From assembly GCA_031404155.1 (NCBI GenBank), contig JANNGZ010000193.1:1-10561 (forward strand): 10,561 nt of DNA, written 5' to 3'. Below the pieces are notes generated by a model. That model saw only the letters and a program-made list of their open reading frames with translations, had not been told where the DNA came from and searched no databases. Below are positions 1 to 5,747 of the stretch, in pieces; position 1 is the stretch's first letter, and every line of letters starts with the position of its first letter. This stretch comes from JANNGZ01 sp031404155 (GTDB lineage: Bacteria; Pseudomonadota; Gammaproteobacteria; Burkholderiales; Burkholderiaceae_C). A program made the translations under genes and the position numbers.

Positions 1-4
1 TCAT

Positions 5-26
5 GCCCGGGGACAGAGCCCCGGGC
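5..26. repeat. Perfect 8-bp stem-loop
   Basis: GCCCGGGG (5-12) pairs with CCCCGGGC (19-26) around the 6-nt loop ACAGAG. There is no T-run on either side, so it is not a canonical intrinsic terminator. It could still end transcription from genes outside the window, or it could belong to the neighbouring repeat element, whose minus-strand reading runs into it. Confidence 0.55.
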
Positions 27-36
27 GCTCGCCAGG

Positions 37-63
37 CACAAACCATCCACTGGACGGTTTGTG
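37..63. repeat. 12-bp stem-loop with 3-nt loop
   Basis: CACAAACCATCC (37-48) pairs with GGACGGTTTGTG (52-63) at 11 of 12 positions; the exception is A45 opposite C55. The loop is ACT. It sits between the 5-26 hairpin and the start of repeat copy A. The tight loop and near-perfect stem suggest a structured repeat rather than chance. Function unknown. Confidence 0.55.
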
Positions 64-120
64 TCCGGGCTCGCTCCCCCGTCCGGGCTGCGCCCGGCCT
101 CCTCCTTGACTTCACTGCGC
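61..120 (-). repeat. Interspersed repeat, copy A (minus strand)
   Basis: Read on the minus strand from 120 to 61, this begins with a 22-nt block (120-99) that matches 217-238 of the plus strand at 20 of 22 positions. Both copies then carry a small GC hairpin (here CCGGGC/GCCCGG, 83-88 with 92-97) followed by a shared CGGGGGA block. Copies A and B are therefore divergent members of one short repeat family in inverted orientation. No transposase or clear terminal duplications are visible. Confidence 0.55.
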
Positions 121-193
121 CAGTCACCCGCCCTCCTCGGCTGTTCACGGTTTCGGCCCTTTCGAACGATGGAATGGGCACAACGGCAGCCAG

Positions 194-301
194 AGCGAAG
201 TCGGCTGTGGCGCTGTGCGCAGCGAAGTAAAGGAGGAGATGTCGGCCGCAGGCCGGCATCGGGGGACATGAGCGGAGCACAGCGCCGCAGTCGGCTTCGC
301 T
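194..301. repeat. 25-bp imperfect inverted repeat enclosing copy B
   Basis: The left arm 194-218 and right arm 277-301 are reverse complements at 22 of 25 positions, separated by 58 nt that contain most of repeat copy B and its internal hairpin. On single-stranded DNA or RNA this would form a long stem with a branched loop. The arms could be the true ends of a small non-autonomous element, but no target-site duplication is evident. Confidence 0.5.
217..280 (+). repeat. Interspersed repeat, copy B (plus strand)
   Basis: This is the counterpart of the minus-strand repeat at 61-120. The leading 22 nt (217-238) differ at two positions. A hairpin follows (238-247 with 251-260, loop GCA, one G-T wobble), then CGGGGGA. 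The AAAGGAGGAGATG stretch looks like a ribosome binding site, but no conserved-looking protein follows it, and the same bases recur inverted in copy A. It is better read as repeat than as gene start. Confidence 0.55.
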
Positions 302-360
302 CTCGCGATTCGCGTCCGGCGCGAACTTGAAAGCCGAACACACCGCCGCAGTCGGCTTCG
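283..360 (+). repeat. 17-bp direct repeat pair
   Basis: CGCCGCAGTCGGCTTCG occurs at 283-299 and exactly again at 344-360, a period of 61. The first copy overlaps the right arm of the 194-301 inverted repeat. The second copy is followed by a weakly similar GAT-rich stretch. This suggests a partial tandem duplication within the same repeat cluster. Confidence 0.55.
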
Positions 361-392
361 TGATCGTGATCCGGTCGTGCGCAGTGCCGTTC

Positions 393-421
393 TTGAGCCC
401 TCGAAAGCAGGACCGTATGAC
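393..421 (+). promoter_or_regulatory. Possible sigma-70 promoter for the AsmA gene
   Basis: TTGAGC (393-398) and TATGAC (416-421) are separated by 17 bp. Each matches four of six consensus bases. Transcription would start near 428 and give a leader of about 95 nt before the ATG at 522. This is a pattern match only, in a sequence where AT-rich hexamers are rare. Confidence 0.3.
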
Positions 422-521
422 GCCCCGCCGACGCCAAGCACGCGGATAAATCTGCATGCATCTCGGGCCGCGGCCGCGCGCGAGAATGCGGCCCCTGCCT
501 GCCAAGCCATGCCAAGCCGCC

Positions 522-2270
522 ATGAAGCTGATCTGGATTCGCCGCATCGCCATCGCCCTGGGCGTGCTGGTCCTGCTGGTCGTGGCCGGCGCGGTGTGGC
601 TGGTCTCCAGCTTCGATTCGAACCAGTACAAGCCGCTGGCGATCGACTGGATGAAAGCCGAGCGGCAGCGCACCCTGGTCATCGACGGGCCGATCGAGCT
701 CTCGGTCTTCCCGCGCCTGGCGGTGAAGGTCTCCAAAGTGCGGCTCTCCGAACGCGGCCGCGCCGAGGAGTTCCTGGCGCTGGATGAAGCCGCGCTCGCG
801 GTGCAGGTGCTGCCGCTGCTGCGCAAGCAGCTGGTGGTCGACCGCGTGAGTGCGCGCGGCGTGCGCGCGCAATACACGCGCGATGCCAAGGGCGTGCGCA
901 ACATCGACGACCTGCTGGCGGGCGCGGGCACCCCGGGCGGCACCTCACCCGGCGCCCCCGGGTCCACTCCGGCCAGCGGCCCCGCGCTGCGCCTGGACGT
1001 GAGCGCGCTGAAGTTCGAGGACTTGCAACTGCGCGTGCGCGACGACCTGGCCCAGTGGGCCGGCGAGGTGGCGGTGCAGTCCTTCAGCTCGGGGCGCCTG
1101 GCCCACCAGGCCGAGGCGCCGGTGTCCTTGCGGGCCACGCTGCAACTGACCCAGCCGCAAGCGCTGAAGCTGGCGCTGGACGGCCGCATGACACTCTCGC
1201 TGGACTTGGAAAGAAGCGCGTTCGCGGCCAGCGGCCTGAAGCTCGAGGTGCAAGGCGATGCCGCGACGGTCAAGGCCCTGTCGCTCACGCTCGAAGGCGC
1301 CGCCGCATGGGAAGGTGGCGGCTTGCGCGCGGGCCCGCTGCAAGTGGCGCTCAAGAGCGCCACGCTCGGCGCCAACACGCTCACGGCGTCGACGCTGCAG
1401 GTCAAGCGCCTGCTCTTCAGCAGCGGCAGCCAGAAGCTCGAACTCGAAGCGCTCAAGCTCGCGCTCCAGGGCCGCCAGGGCAGCAACCCCTTCGAGCTGG
1501 CGCTGGACTGGCCGCGGCTCGCGGTCGATGCCAACACCCTCCAGGGCAGCGCGCTCAGCGGGCGCGTCAAGCTCAGCGGTGCCCATGCGCTCGCCGGCAG
1601 CTTCAGCTCGGGCGCACCCAGCGGCAATTTCGACGCGCTGCGTTTGCCGTCGCTGGCCCTGAGCCTGCAAGGCAGCGCCGGCGCCCGCAAGGTCGACGCC
1701 AAGCTCAAGTCGGACCTGCTCTTGCGCGTGGGCAAGGGCGCGGCGGCCTTCGAACGCATCGAGCTGAGCGCGACGCTGGCCGACCCCGGCTTGCAGTCGC
1801 TGCAATTGAGCCTCAAGGGCCGCGCCGGCGCCGACGCCCAATTGGCGTCATGGACCTTGGACGGCGCGCTCAACAGCAACAAGTTCGAGAGCAGCGGCCA
1901 GGCCGTGCTCGGCGGCGCGGTGCCCAACATCAAGGCCAACGCCCGTTTCGACAGCCTGGACTTGAACAAGCTGCTGGCCGCCGACAAAGCCGCGCTCACC
2001 GCCTCCGCACCCGGCGCGGGCCCCACGCCCGCGAACACGCCGGTGCAGCTCGACGGCCTCAACACCGTGAACGGCCAGTTCACGGTGAGCGCGGGCGCGC
2101 TGGCCGTGCGCCAGTACCGCGTCGCGGAGGTGAAGCTGGACGCCACGCTCGACAAGGGCCTGCTGCGCATCACGCGCCTGGCCGGCCGCGCCTGGGGCGG
2201 CAGCGTGGAGGGCAGCGGCAGCGCCGACGCGCGCGGCAACCGCGTCACGCTCAAGCTCACCGCGAACTAG
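522..2270 (+). CDS. AsmA family protein, N-terminal part (cut by amber codon)
   Basis: This encodes 582 residues, from MKLIWIRR to LKLTAN, ending at TAG. A basic start plus one hydrophobic segment (residues about 9-28) anchors the protein in the inner membrane. The motif FDSNQYKPLAIDWMKAERQR (about 31-50) and the following GPIELSVFPRLAVKVSKV stretch are typical of the AsmA N-terminus, and the rest is the long beta-rich periplasmic repeat region. AsmA-like proteins are linked to lipid transport and outer-membrane homeostasis. An upstream in-frame ATG at 456 would add 22 Arg/Pro-rich residues before the anchor. I prefer 522 because family members begin just before the anchor, although no clear Shine-Dalgarno precedes either start. 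The C-terminal AsmA portion continues in the same frame after the stop, so this product is truncated by about a quarter. Confidence 0.85.
   Translation: MKLIWIRRIAIALGVLVLLVVAGAVWLVSSFDSNQYKPLAIDWMKAERQRTLVIDGPIELSVFPRLAVKVSKVRLSERGRAEEFLALDEAALAVQVLPLLRKQLVVDRVSARGVRAQYTRDAKGVRNIDDLLAGAGTPGGTSPGAPGSTPASGPALRLDVSALKFEDLQLRVRDDLAQWAGEVAVQSFSSGRLAHQAEAPVSLRATLQLTQPQALKLALDGRMTLSLDLERSAFAASGLKLEVQGDAATVKALSLTLEGAAAWEGGGLRAGPLQVALKSATLGANTLTASTLQVKRLLFSSGSQKLELEALKLALQGRQGSNPFELALDWPRLAVDANTLQGSALSGRVKLSGAHALAGSFSSGAPSGNFDALRLPSLALSLQGSAGARKVDAKLKSDLLLRVGKGAAAFERIELSATLADPGLQSLQLSLKGRAGADAQLASWTLDGALNSNKFESSGQAVLGGAVPNIKANARFDSLDLNKLLAADKAALTASAPGAGPTPANTPVQLDGLNTVNGQFTVSAGALAVRQYRVAEVKLDATLDKGLLRITRLAGRAWGGSVEGSGSADARGNRVTLKLTAN
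2268..2270 (+). other. In-frame amber codon interrupting AsmA
   Basis: The reading frame is open from 456 to 2267, hits TAG, and is open again in the same frame from 2271 to 2945. Codons around it read ACC GCG AAC TAG GTC AAC GTG AAC. A C-to-T change of CAG (Gln) would create it, and Gln fits the surrounding sequence. There is no length change, so this is a point substitution (real or a base-call error), not a frameshift. The following GTC does not resemble known leaky stop contexts. Confidence 0.85.
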
Positions 2271-2276
2271 GTCAAC

Positions 2277-2948
2277 GTGAACGCAATGCTCAAGGACGTG
2301 GCGGCCAAGGACCTGCTCGAAGGCAGCGGCCGCGTGGTGGCCGACCTCAACAGCAGCGGCGCCAACATCGGCGAATTGAGAAGCCAGCTCGCCGGCAGCG
2401 CCCCCTTGCAGCTGCGCAATGGCGCGATCAAGGGCTTGAACCTGGCGCGTGCGCTGCGCCAGGCCAAGGCAGCGGTGACGCTGAAGCAGGACTCGGTGAG
2501 CAAGGCGAGCGCGGCCGAGAAGACCGATTTCTCCGAGCTCAGCGCCAGCGCGCGCATCGCCGGCGGCGTGGCGCAGAGCGACGACCTCGACCTGAAGAGC
2601 CCCTTCCTGCGCATCGGCGGCGCCGGCCGCTTCGACATCGGCCGCGGCCTGGTGGACTACACCGCGCGCGCCACCGTCATCGGCTCGGCCACCGGCCAGG
2701 ACGGCGCCGAGCTGGCCGCGCTGCGCGGCGTGACCGTGCCGGTGCAATTGAGCGGCCCGTTCGAAGCCATCGACTGGAAGGTCCAGTGGTCCGCGGTCGC
2801 GGCAGCCGCGGTCGAAAACAAGATCAAGGACAAGCTGGCCGAGAAGCTGGGCGTCAGGCTCGGCGGTGCGGTACCTGCGGGTGCGGCGTCGGCCCCGGCC
2901 GATCCCAAGGACAAGCTGCGCGAGAAGCTGAAAGGTTTGTTCAAGTAG
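2277..2948 (+). pseudogene. AsmA family protein, C-terminal part (downstream of amber)
   Basis: This is the continuation of the interrupted AsmA frame, 223 residues if translation restarts at GTG 2277. It contains the C-terminal AsmA signature: LLEGSGRVVADLNSSG, then LRNGAIKGLNLARALRQA, LSGPFEAIDWKVQW, and the charged tail KDKLREKLKGLFK. Alone it lacks a signal or membrane anchor, so it should not reach the periplasm. The GTG lies 6 nt past the stop with only a weak TAGG upstream. Termination-reinitiation is conceivable but would yield a cytosolic fragment. I treat 522-2948 as one gene disabled by a nonsense change, or an intact 808-residue gene if the stop is a sequencing error. Confidence 0.7.
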
Positions 2949-2996
2949 GCGCGCCGCGCTACGCAGGCTCTGCGCACGCCCGATGCGCCGACATCA

Positions 2997-3722
2997 TCAG
3001 AGCGCGACGCTGCGCCCCAGATAAAGAATCGGCCCGGTCGGCCGGCCGATCGGCGAGCCGTTCTCCGGCTCCAGCGTGATCTCGAACAACTGCTGTGCGG
3101 CCACGCCGGGCAGGCGCGACACCGGCAGCTTCAAGGTTTCACCGGCGCGCACCAGGCCCAGCGAGGTCGGACCTGCAGCGCCCTCCAGCTTGGTCCAGAA
3201 CTGCAACGCCCGGCCCGCGGGCACCGCGGCCATCTCGGCCACCGGCACCAGGCGCAGGCTGGCCCCGGCCTGCACCTCCACCACCCAGCCGGTGCTTTGT
3301 TTGTCGGGGCTTTGCAGCAGCGCCAGGTAGCGTGTGCCGGTGGGCTCCGCGGCGCGCTGCACCAGCAGCACGGCCATGAACAGCGATGCGGCCAGCGCCA
3401 ATGCGGCGGTGCCTTGCCAGAGCCCGAGGCGCATCCACCAGGGCGGGCGTGCGGCGTGCCGCGCAGGCGGGCGCGGCGCCGCGGCGGCGATCGCGTTCAA
3501 GCGGGTGTCGATGCGCTGCCAGAGTTGCGGCCGCGGGGTTGCGGCCGCGGCGCGCGCGGTCAAGGCCAGCAAGCGGTCCTGCCAGGCGTACACCTCGGCA
3601 CGCAGCGCGGTGTCCTCGAGCATCGCGGCGGCGACGGCCGCGGTGTCCTCCGCGCCCAGCGTGCCGAGCACGTACTCGCCTGCGGCCGCTTCGCGATCGT
3701 CCTTGTTGTCGAGGTCGATCAC
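2997..3722 (-). CDS. RskA-like anti-sigma factor, membrane-bound
   Basis: The protein is 241 residues from GTG 3722. The cytoplasmic N-terminus carries AAAGEYVLGTL (about 12-22), the helical sigma-binding motif seen in RskA-type anti-sigma factors, with no HxxxCxxC zinc motif. One transmembrane segment lies at about 101-122. The periplasmic C-terminal domain ends with the family-typical LEPENGSPIGRPTGPILYLG. It should hold the ECF sigma encoded just upstream inactive until an envelope signal triggers release. The start is set by AAGGAG at 3736-3731, 8 nt before the GTG, and by the GTGA overlap with the sigma stop. A longer frame to 3764 would begin inside the sigma gene without a ribosome binding site. 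Its end faces AsmA with a 48-bp gap. Confidence 0.85.
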   Translation of the reverse strand: MIDLDNKDDREAAAGEYVLGTLGAEDTAAVAAAMLEDTALRAEVYAWQDRLLALTARAAAATPRPQLWQRIDTRLNAIAAAAPRPPARHAARPPWWMRLGLWQGTAALALAASLFMAVLLVQRAAEPTGTRYLALLQSPDKQSTGWVVEVQAGASLRLVPVAEMAAVPAGRALQFWTKLEGAAGPTSLGLVRAGETLKLPVSRLPGVAAQQLFEITLEPENGSPIGRPTGPILYLGRSVAL

Positions 3723-4276
3723 GCCATGCACTCCTTGAGGCTGGCCAGGCTGCGCCGGATCCACGCCTTCACCGTGCCCAGCGGGGTTTGCAGGCGTGCG
3801 GCGATCTGCTCATGGGTGAAGCCGTCGACGAAGGCGTGCACCACGCAGGCCCGCCGCGAGGCGTCCAGCCCTTGCAGGCAGCGCTCCAGGCTGTCGACGT
3901 CCAGGCCGCGCTCCTGAGCCTGGCCTTCCAGCACCTGCTGCTGGTCCGACAGCGTGGCCAGGTCATCCGGGTCCAGAGCCTGCAAGCGTTGCCCGCCGCG
4001 CAGCTCCTTGAGCGCGCTGTGGCGCACCACCGTGTAGAGCCAGCCGCGCGCCGAGCCGAGCGCAGGCTGGTAGCTCGCCGCGTGCTGCCACACCTGCAGG
4101 AAGGCATCCTGCAGTACGTCTTCGGCCCGCTCGCGGTCGCGCACGATGCGCAGTGCCACGCCGAGCAGCCAGCGCGCCTCCTGTTCGTACAAGGCGCGCA
4201 GCGCAAAGCGCTCGCCGCGCGCGCAGGCAAGCAAGGCGGCTTCGTGGTCGAAAGGCGGTGGTGCGGCGGTCGGCAT
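3719..4276 (-). CDS. ECF-type RNA polymerase sigma factor
   Basis: The protein is 185 residues from ATG 4276. Region 2 spans about 24-92: ALYEQEARWLLGVALRIV, then DRERAEDVLQDAFLQVWQ for core binding, and ARGWLYTVVRHSALKELR for -10 recognition. Region 4 spans about 128-180, with helix-turn-helix FTHEQIAARLQTPLGTVKAWIRRSL. It has the two-domain length of ECF sigma factors and directs RNA polymerase to a specific regulon. The RskA-like anti-sigma follows with a GTGA overlap. A TTG at 4288 would add four residues; ATG is preferred although no good Shine-Dalgarno is visible for either. It probably autoregulates, as is usual for this family, but I could not identify its promoter. Confidence 0.9.
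   Translation of the reverse strand: MPTAAPPPFDHEAALLACARGERFALRALYEQEARWLLGVALRIVRDRERAEDVLQDAFLQVWQHAASYQPALGSARGWLYTVVRHSALKELRGGQRLQALDPDDLATLSDQQQVLEGQAQERGLDVDSLERCLQGLDASRRACVVHAFVDGFTHEQIAARLQTPLGTVKAWIRRSLASLKECMA
3731..3736 (-). promoter_or_regulatory. Shine-Dalgarno of the anti-sigma gene
   Basis: AAGGAG lies inside the last codons of the sigma gene, 8 nt before GTG 3722. That GTG overlaps the sigma stop TGA as GTGA. This supports translational coupling, which would keep sigma and anti-sigma output balanced. Confidence 0.7.
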
Positions 4277-4335
4277 GGGGCGGGGCAAAGTCGGCGCGGC
4301 GCGCGGCCGCGCGGACTCTAGCAGCCCTCCGCACG

Positions 4336-4349
4336 GGCTTGCGCAAGCC
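4336..4349. promoter_or_regulatory. 14-bp perfect palindrome upstream of sigma gene
   Basis: GGCTTGCGCAAGCC is fully self-complementary. It lies in the gap between the DUF3455 stop (4361) and the sigma start (4276), about 60 bp before the sigma ATG. It could be a dimeric regulator site or a tight hairpin just after the lipoprotein gene. No T-run follows on the minus strand, so a classic terminator is unlikely. A second GC palindrome, GCGCGGCCGCGC, lies at 4301-4312. Confidence 0.35.
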
Positions 4350-4360
4350 GCCGCGCCGGC

Positions 4361-4924
4361 TCAGGCGGCCTTCCAGAAGATGTAGTCGGCCTGGTAATTG
4401 ACGATCTCCTTGCGGCCGAGCGTGGCAGCGTCGCAAGCGCTCGCCGGGGCCACGCCACCCCTGGTGGCCACGCGCTGGATGTGGGTGACGCCGGTCATCG
4501 CGCCGGCGCCGGTGGCCGGGTTGGCCTTCACCAGCTGCGAGGGGATGTTGCCCGCGCCGGCGGGTGCCACGGCCAGCTGCGCGCCGGTGATCGCCGAGCC
4601 GTCCAGCGCGGCCCAGGTGGCCGGCGGGCCGTAGTACGTGCCCAGCTTGGTGCCGGCGCGGCTGTTCAGGTCGGCCTTCGGGCCGACAAACACCCATTCG
4701 AACGAACCCGGCGTGTTGGCCTTGGCGCGGCACTCGTAGGTGATCTCGCCCACGCCCACCGTTTCCAGCGCCACCTTGTTGCCCGCGGGCACCTTGACCG
4801 CATCGGGCAGGCCGTCCTGGCTGAAGGGCTTGGCCATCATGCCCGGCGATGGCCCGGTGGCGGCGCAGGCGGACAGGAGGGCCAGGCAGGCGCTTGAAAT
4901 GGCAATGACGGAGAGGTTTTTCAT
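4361..4924 (-). CDS. DUF3455 domain lipoprotein
   Basis: The protein is 187 residues. The N-terminus MKNLSVIAISSACLALLSAC is a lipoprotein signal peptide with lipobox LSAC, giving a mature Cys20. The rest is one DUF3455 domain, with VPAGNKVALETVGVGEITYEC (about 45-65), YYGPPATW (about 97-104), VAPAGAGNIPSQLVKANP (about 119-136), a VTHIQRVATRGGVAP segment and the terminal YQADYIFWKA. Cys65 and Cys164 may pair. The molecular role of DUF3455 is not established. The start is well supported by AGGAGC ending 6 nt before the ATG. It lies immediately upstream of the sigma/anti-sigma pair on the same strand (84-bp gap), which suggests a regulon member or signal partner; this is inference. Confidence 0.88.
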   Translation of the reverse strand: MKNLSVIAISSACLALLSACAATGPSPGMMAKPFSQDGLPDAVKVPAGNKVALETVGVGEITYECRAKANTPGSFEWVFVGPKADLNSRAGTKLGTYYGPPATWAALDGSAITGAQLAVAPAGAGNIPSQLVKANPATGAGAMTGVTHIQRVATRGGVAPASACDAATLGRKEIVNYQADYIFWKAA

Positions 4925-4930
4925 GGTTTA

Positions 4931-4936
4931 GCTCCT
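4931..4936 (-). promoter_or_regulatory. Shine-Dalgarno of the DUF3455 gene
   Basis: AGGAGC on the minus strand ends 6 nt upstream of ATG 4924. It is one of the strongest ribosome binding sites in the window and suggests efficient translation of the lipoprotein. Confidence 0.65.
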
Positions 4937-5064
4937 AAAGAGGGAACGGGGTTGGGTTCTGTTGCGGTGTGGCCAAGGCTCACAAGCACGACTAGCCACG
5001 CGCTTGGCGTTTGGATGCAGTGCCCGCAAAAGAAAACCGGCAACCGCCAGCGGGCGCGGCCGCG

Positions 5065-5156
5065 GCGGAAGTACCGGGCGTTTGTTCCCGGCGTTAGTAC
5101 CCGGCGTTAGTACCCGGCGTAAGTACCGGGGTGAGTCCCCGGCGTCATTCCGCCGG
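5065..5156. repeat. 13-bp tandem repeat tract after the phosphatase gene
   Basis: About seven units of a CGTTAGTACCCGG-like sequence. Units at 5092-5104 and 5105-5117 are identical. 5079-5091, 5118-5130 and 5065-5078 are close variants, and 5131-5142 and 5143-5156 are more degenerate. The last unit overlaps the stop codon of the phosphatase (5145-5147). Within the tract, CCGGGG (5126-5131) and CCCCGG (5137-5142) form a 6-bp stem with a 5-nt loop on the downstream side of that gene. The array could therefore double as a weak terminator. Confidence 0.75.
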
Positions 5157-5741
5157 GATCTCGCCCAACGCGCGTGGCGCGCCCGAGCCGTTGAGCTCGA
5201 AGACCGTGCCACCGCCCGAGACCGTGCCCTGGCCGGTGAACGCGGTGATGACCAACTGGTGGGTCACCAGCACCACCGGCGGCCCGGCGGGCGGCAGGCC
5301 GGCGAGGAAGGCGCGCAGTGCGGCCAGGTTCGGCTCGCGGTCCTGTGGGCGCCCGAGGAAGGAGTTGAGCGCGGGCAGTTCACTCGGCGTGCCGAGCTTC
5401 AGCAAGCGCGCCGTTTCGAGGCAGCGGCACCACTGGTTGGAGTAGAGCTTGGCGCGCACCACGCCGGCCGCCGCGAGCCGCTGGCCGAGTTGCGCCGCCT
5501 GTGCGCGGACCGTGGCGTCGAGGTTGCGCTGGGTGCTGCAATCGCCGAGCTTGAAATGCGGCGGGTCGCCGGTGCCCGGCGCATGGGCATGGCGCAGCAT
5601 CAGCACGCGCCCGGGCTTGGCAAGCTCGGCCAGGGCCAGCGGTTCGGCGGCTTGCACGGTCAGCGCGGCCAGGGCCAGCGCGCAGGCCAGCGCCGCCAAC
5701 ACGCGCGCAAAATGTGAACGCCGTGAACGCCGTGAACGCAT
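5145..5741 (-). CDS. Exported histidine phosphatase family protein
   Basis: The protein is 198 residues. It has an Arg-rich start, a hydrophobic stretch (about 11-29) and a likely signal peptidase site after VQA (31). The histidine phosphatase core has the phospho-accepting motif LMLRHA with Arg50 and His51, a conserved-type Arg in WCRCLETA (Arg106), and the second histidine in VLVTHQLVITAFTG (His161). The motif reads RHA rather than the commoner RHG. Cys68, Cys105 and Cys107 are present in a presumably periplasmic protein. The substrate cannot be inferred. It starts 60 bp after the hydrolase gene on the same strand and may be co-transcribed. No clear Shine-Dalgarno precedes ATG 5741, and the first codons are a 9-bp tandem repeat, so the exact start is less certain than the domain. 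Confidence 0.85.
   Translation of the reverse strand: MRSRRSRRSHFARVLAALACALALAALTVQAAEPLALAELAKPGRVLMLRHAHAPGTGDPPHFKLGDCSTQRNLDATVRAQAAQLGQRLAAAGVVRAKLYSNQWCRCLETARLLKLGTPSELPALNSFLGRPQDREPNLAALRAFLAGLPPAGPPVVLVTHQLVITAFTGQGTVSGGGTVFELNGSGAPRALGEIPAE
5714..5740. repeat. 9-bp tandem repeat over the phosphatase start
   Basis: GTGAACGCC occurs three times (5714-5722, 5723-5731, 5732-5740; the last ends in A and overlaps the start codon on the minus strand). Because 9 is a multiple of three, copy number changes would only alter the number of RSR-type residues in the positively charged n-region of the signal peptide. Confidence 0.75.
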
Positions 5742-5747
5742 GGCTGA

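Larger units (their letters stand above)
1..521. other. Gene-free, repeat-rich left region
   Basis: No open frame here looks like a real protein. The candidates are low-complexity, Arg/Ala/Ser/Pro-rich translations of GC-rich repeats and overlap one another on both strands. The stretch instead carries at least three hairpins (5-26, 37-63, 83-97), two oppositely oriented copies of a short repeat (61-120 and 217-280), a wider inverted repeat (194-218 with 277-301) and a 17-bp direct repeat (283-299, 344-360). The right end probably holds the promoter of the AsmA gene. The window may start inside a longer repeat block, so the left limit is unknown. Confidence 0.6.

Noticed and set aside
145..510. 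Minus-strand frame of 121 codons in the left region
   Set aside because: Arg/Ser/Ala-rich translation of the repeat cluster with no recognisable domain. It overlaps inverted repeats and plus-strand frames of equal quality, so it is most likely non-coding.
456..521. Longer start for AsmA at ATG 456
   Set aside because: Would add an Arg/Pro-rich stretch before the membrane anchor that does not resemble AsmA N-termini. No Shine-Dalgarno supports it.
945..1841. Long minus-strand frame (about 298 codons) inside AsmA
   Set aside because: A Gln/Arg/Ala-rich shadow of the AsmA frame, caused by high GC at third codon positions. No domain, and the plus-strand frame has clear family sequence.
1055..3079. 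674-codon plus-strand frame overlapping AsmA
   Set aside because: An Arg/Ala/Gln-rich off-frame translation running through AsmA and into the anti-sigma end; no motif or plausible start. A shadow of GC-rich codon use.
4277..5010. Shared GCTAG in both the sigma and DUF3455 upstream regions as an ECF -10 element
   Set aside because: CTAG is rare here and so caught the eye, but no matching -35 element at equal spacing could be found upstream of the two copies.
4960..5717. Plus-strand frame of about 250 codons opposite the phosphatase
   Set aside because: Antisense shadow through the tandem repeats and the phosphatase gene; composition is Arg/Gly/Ala-rich without any domain.
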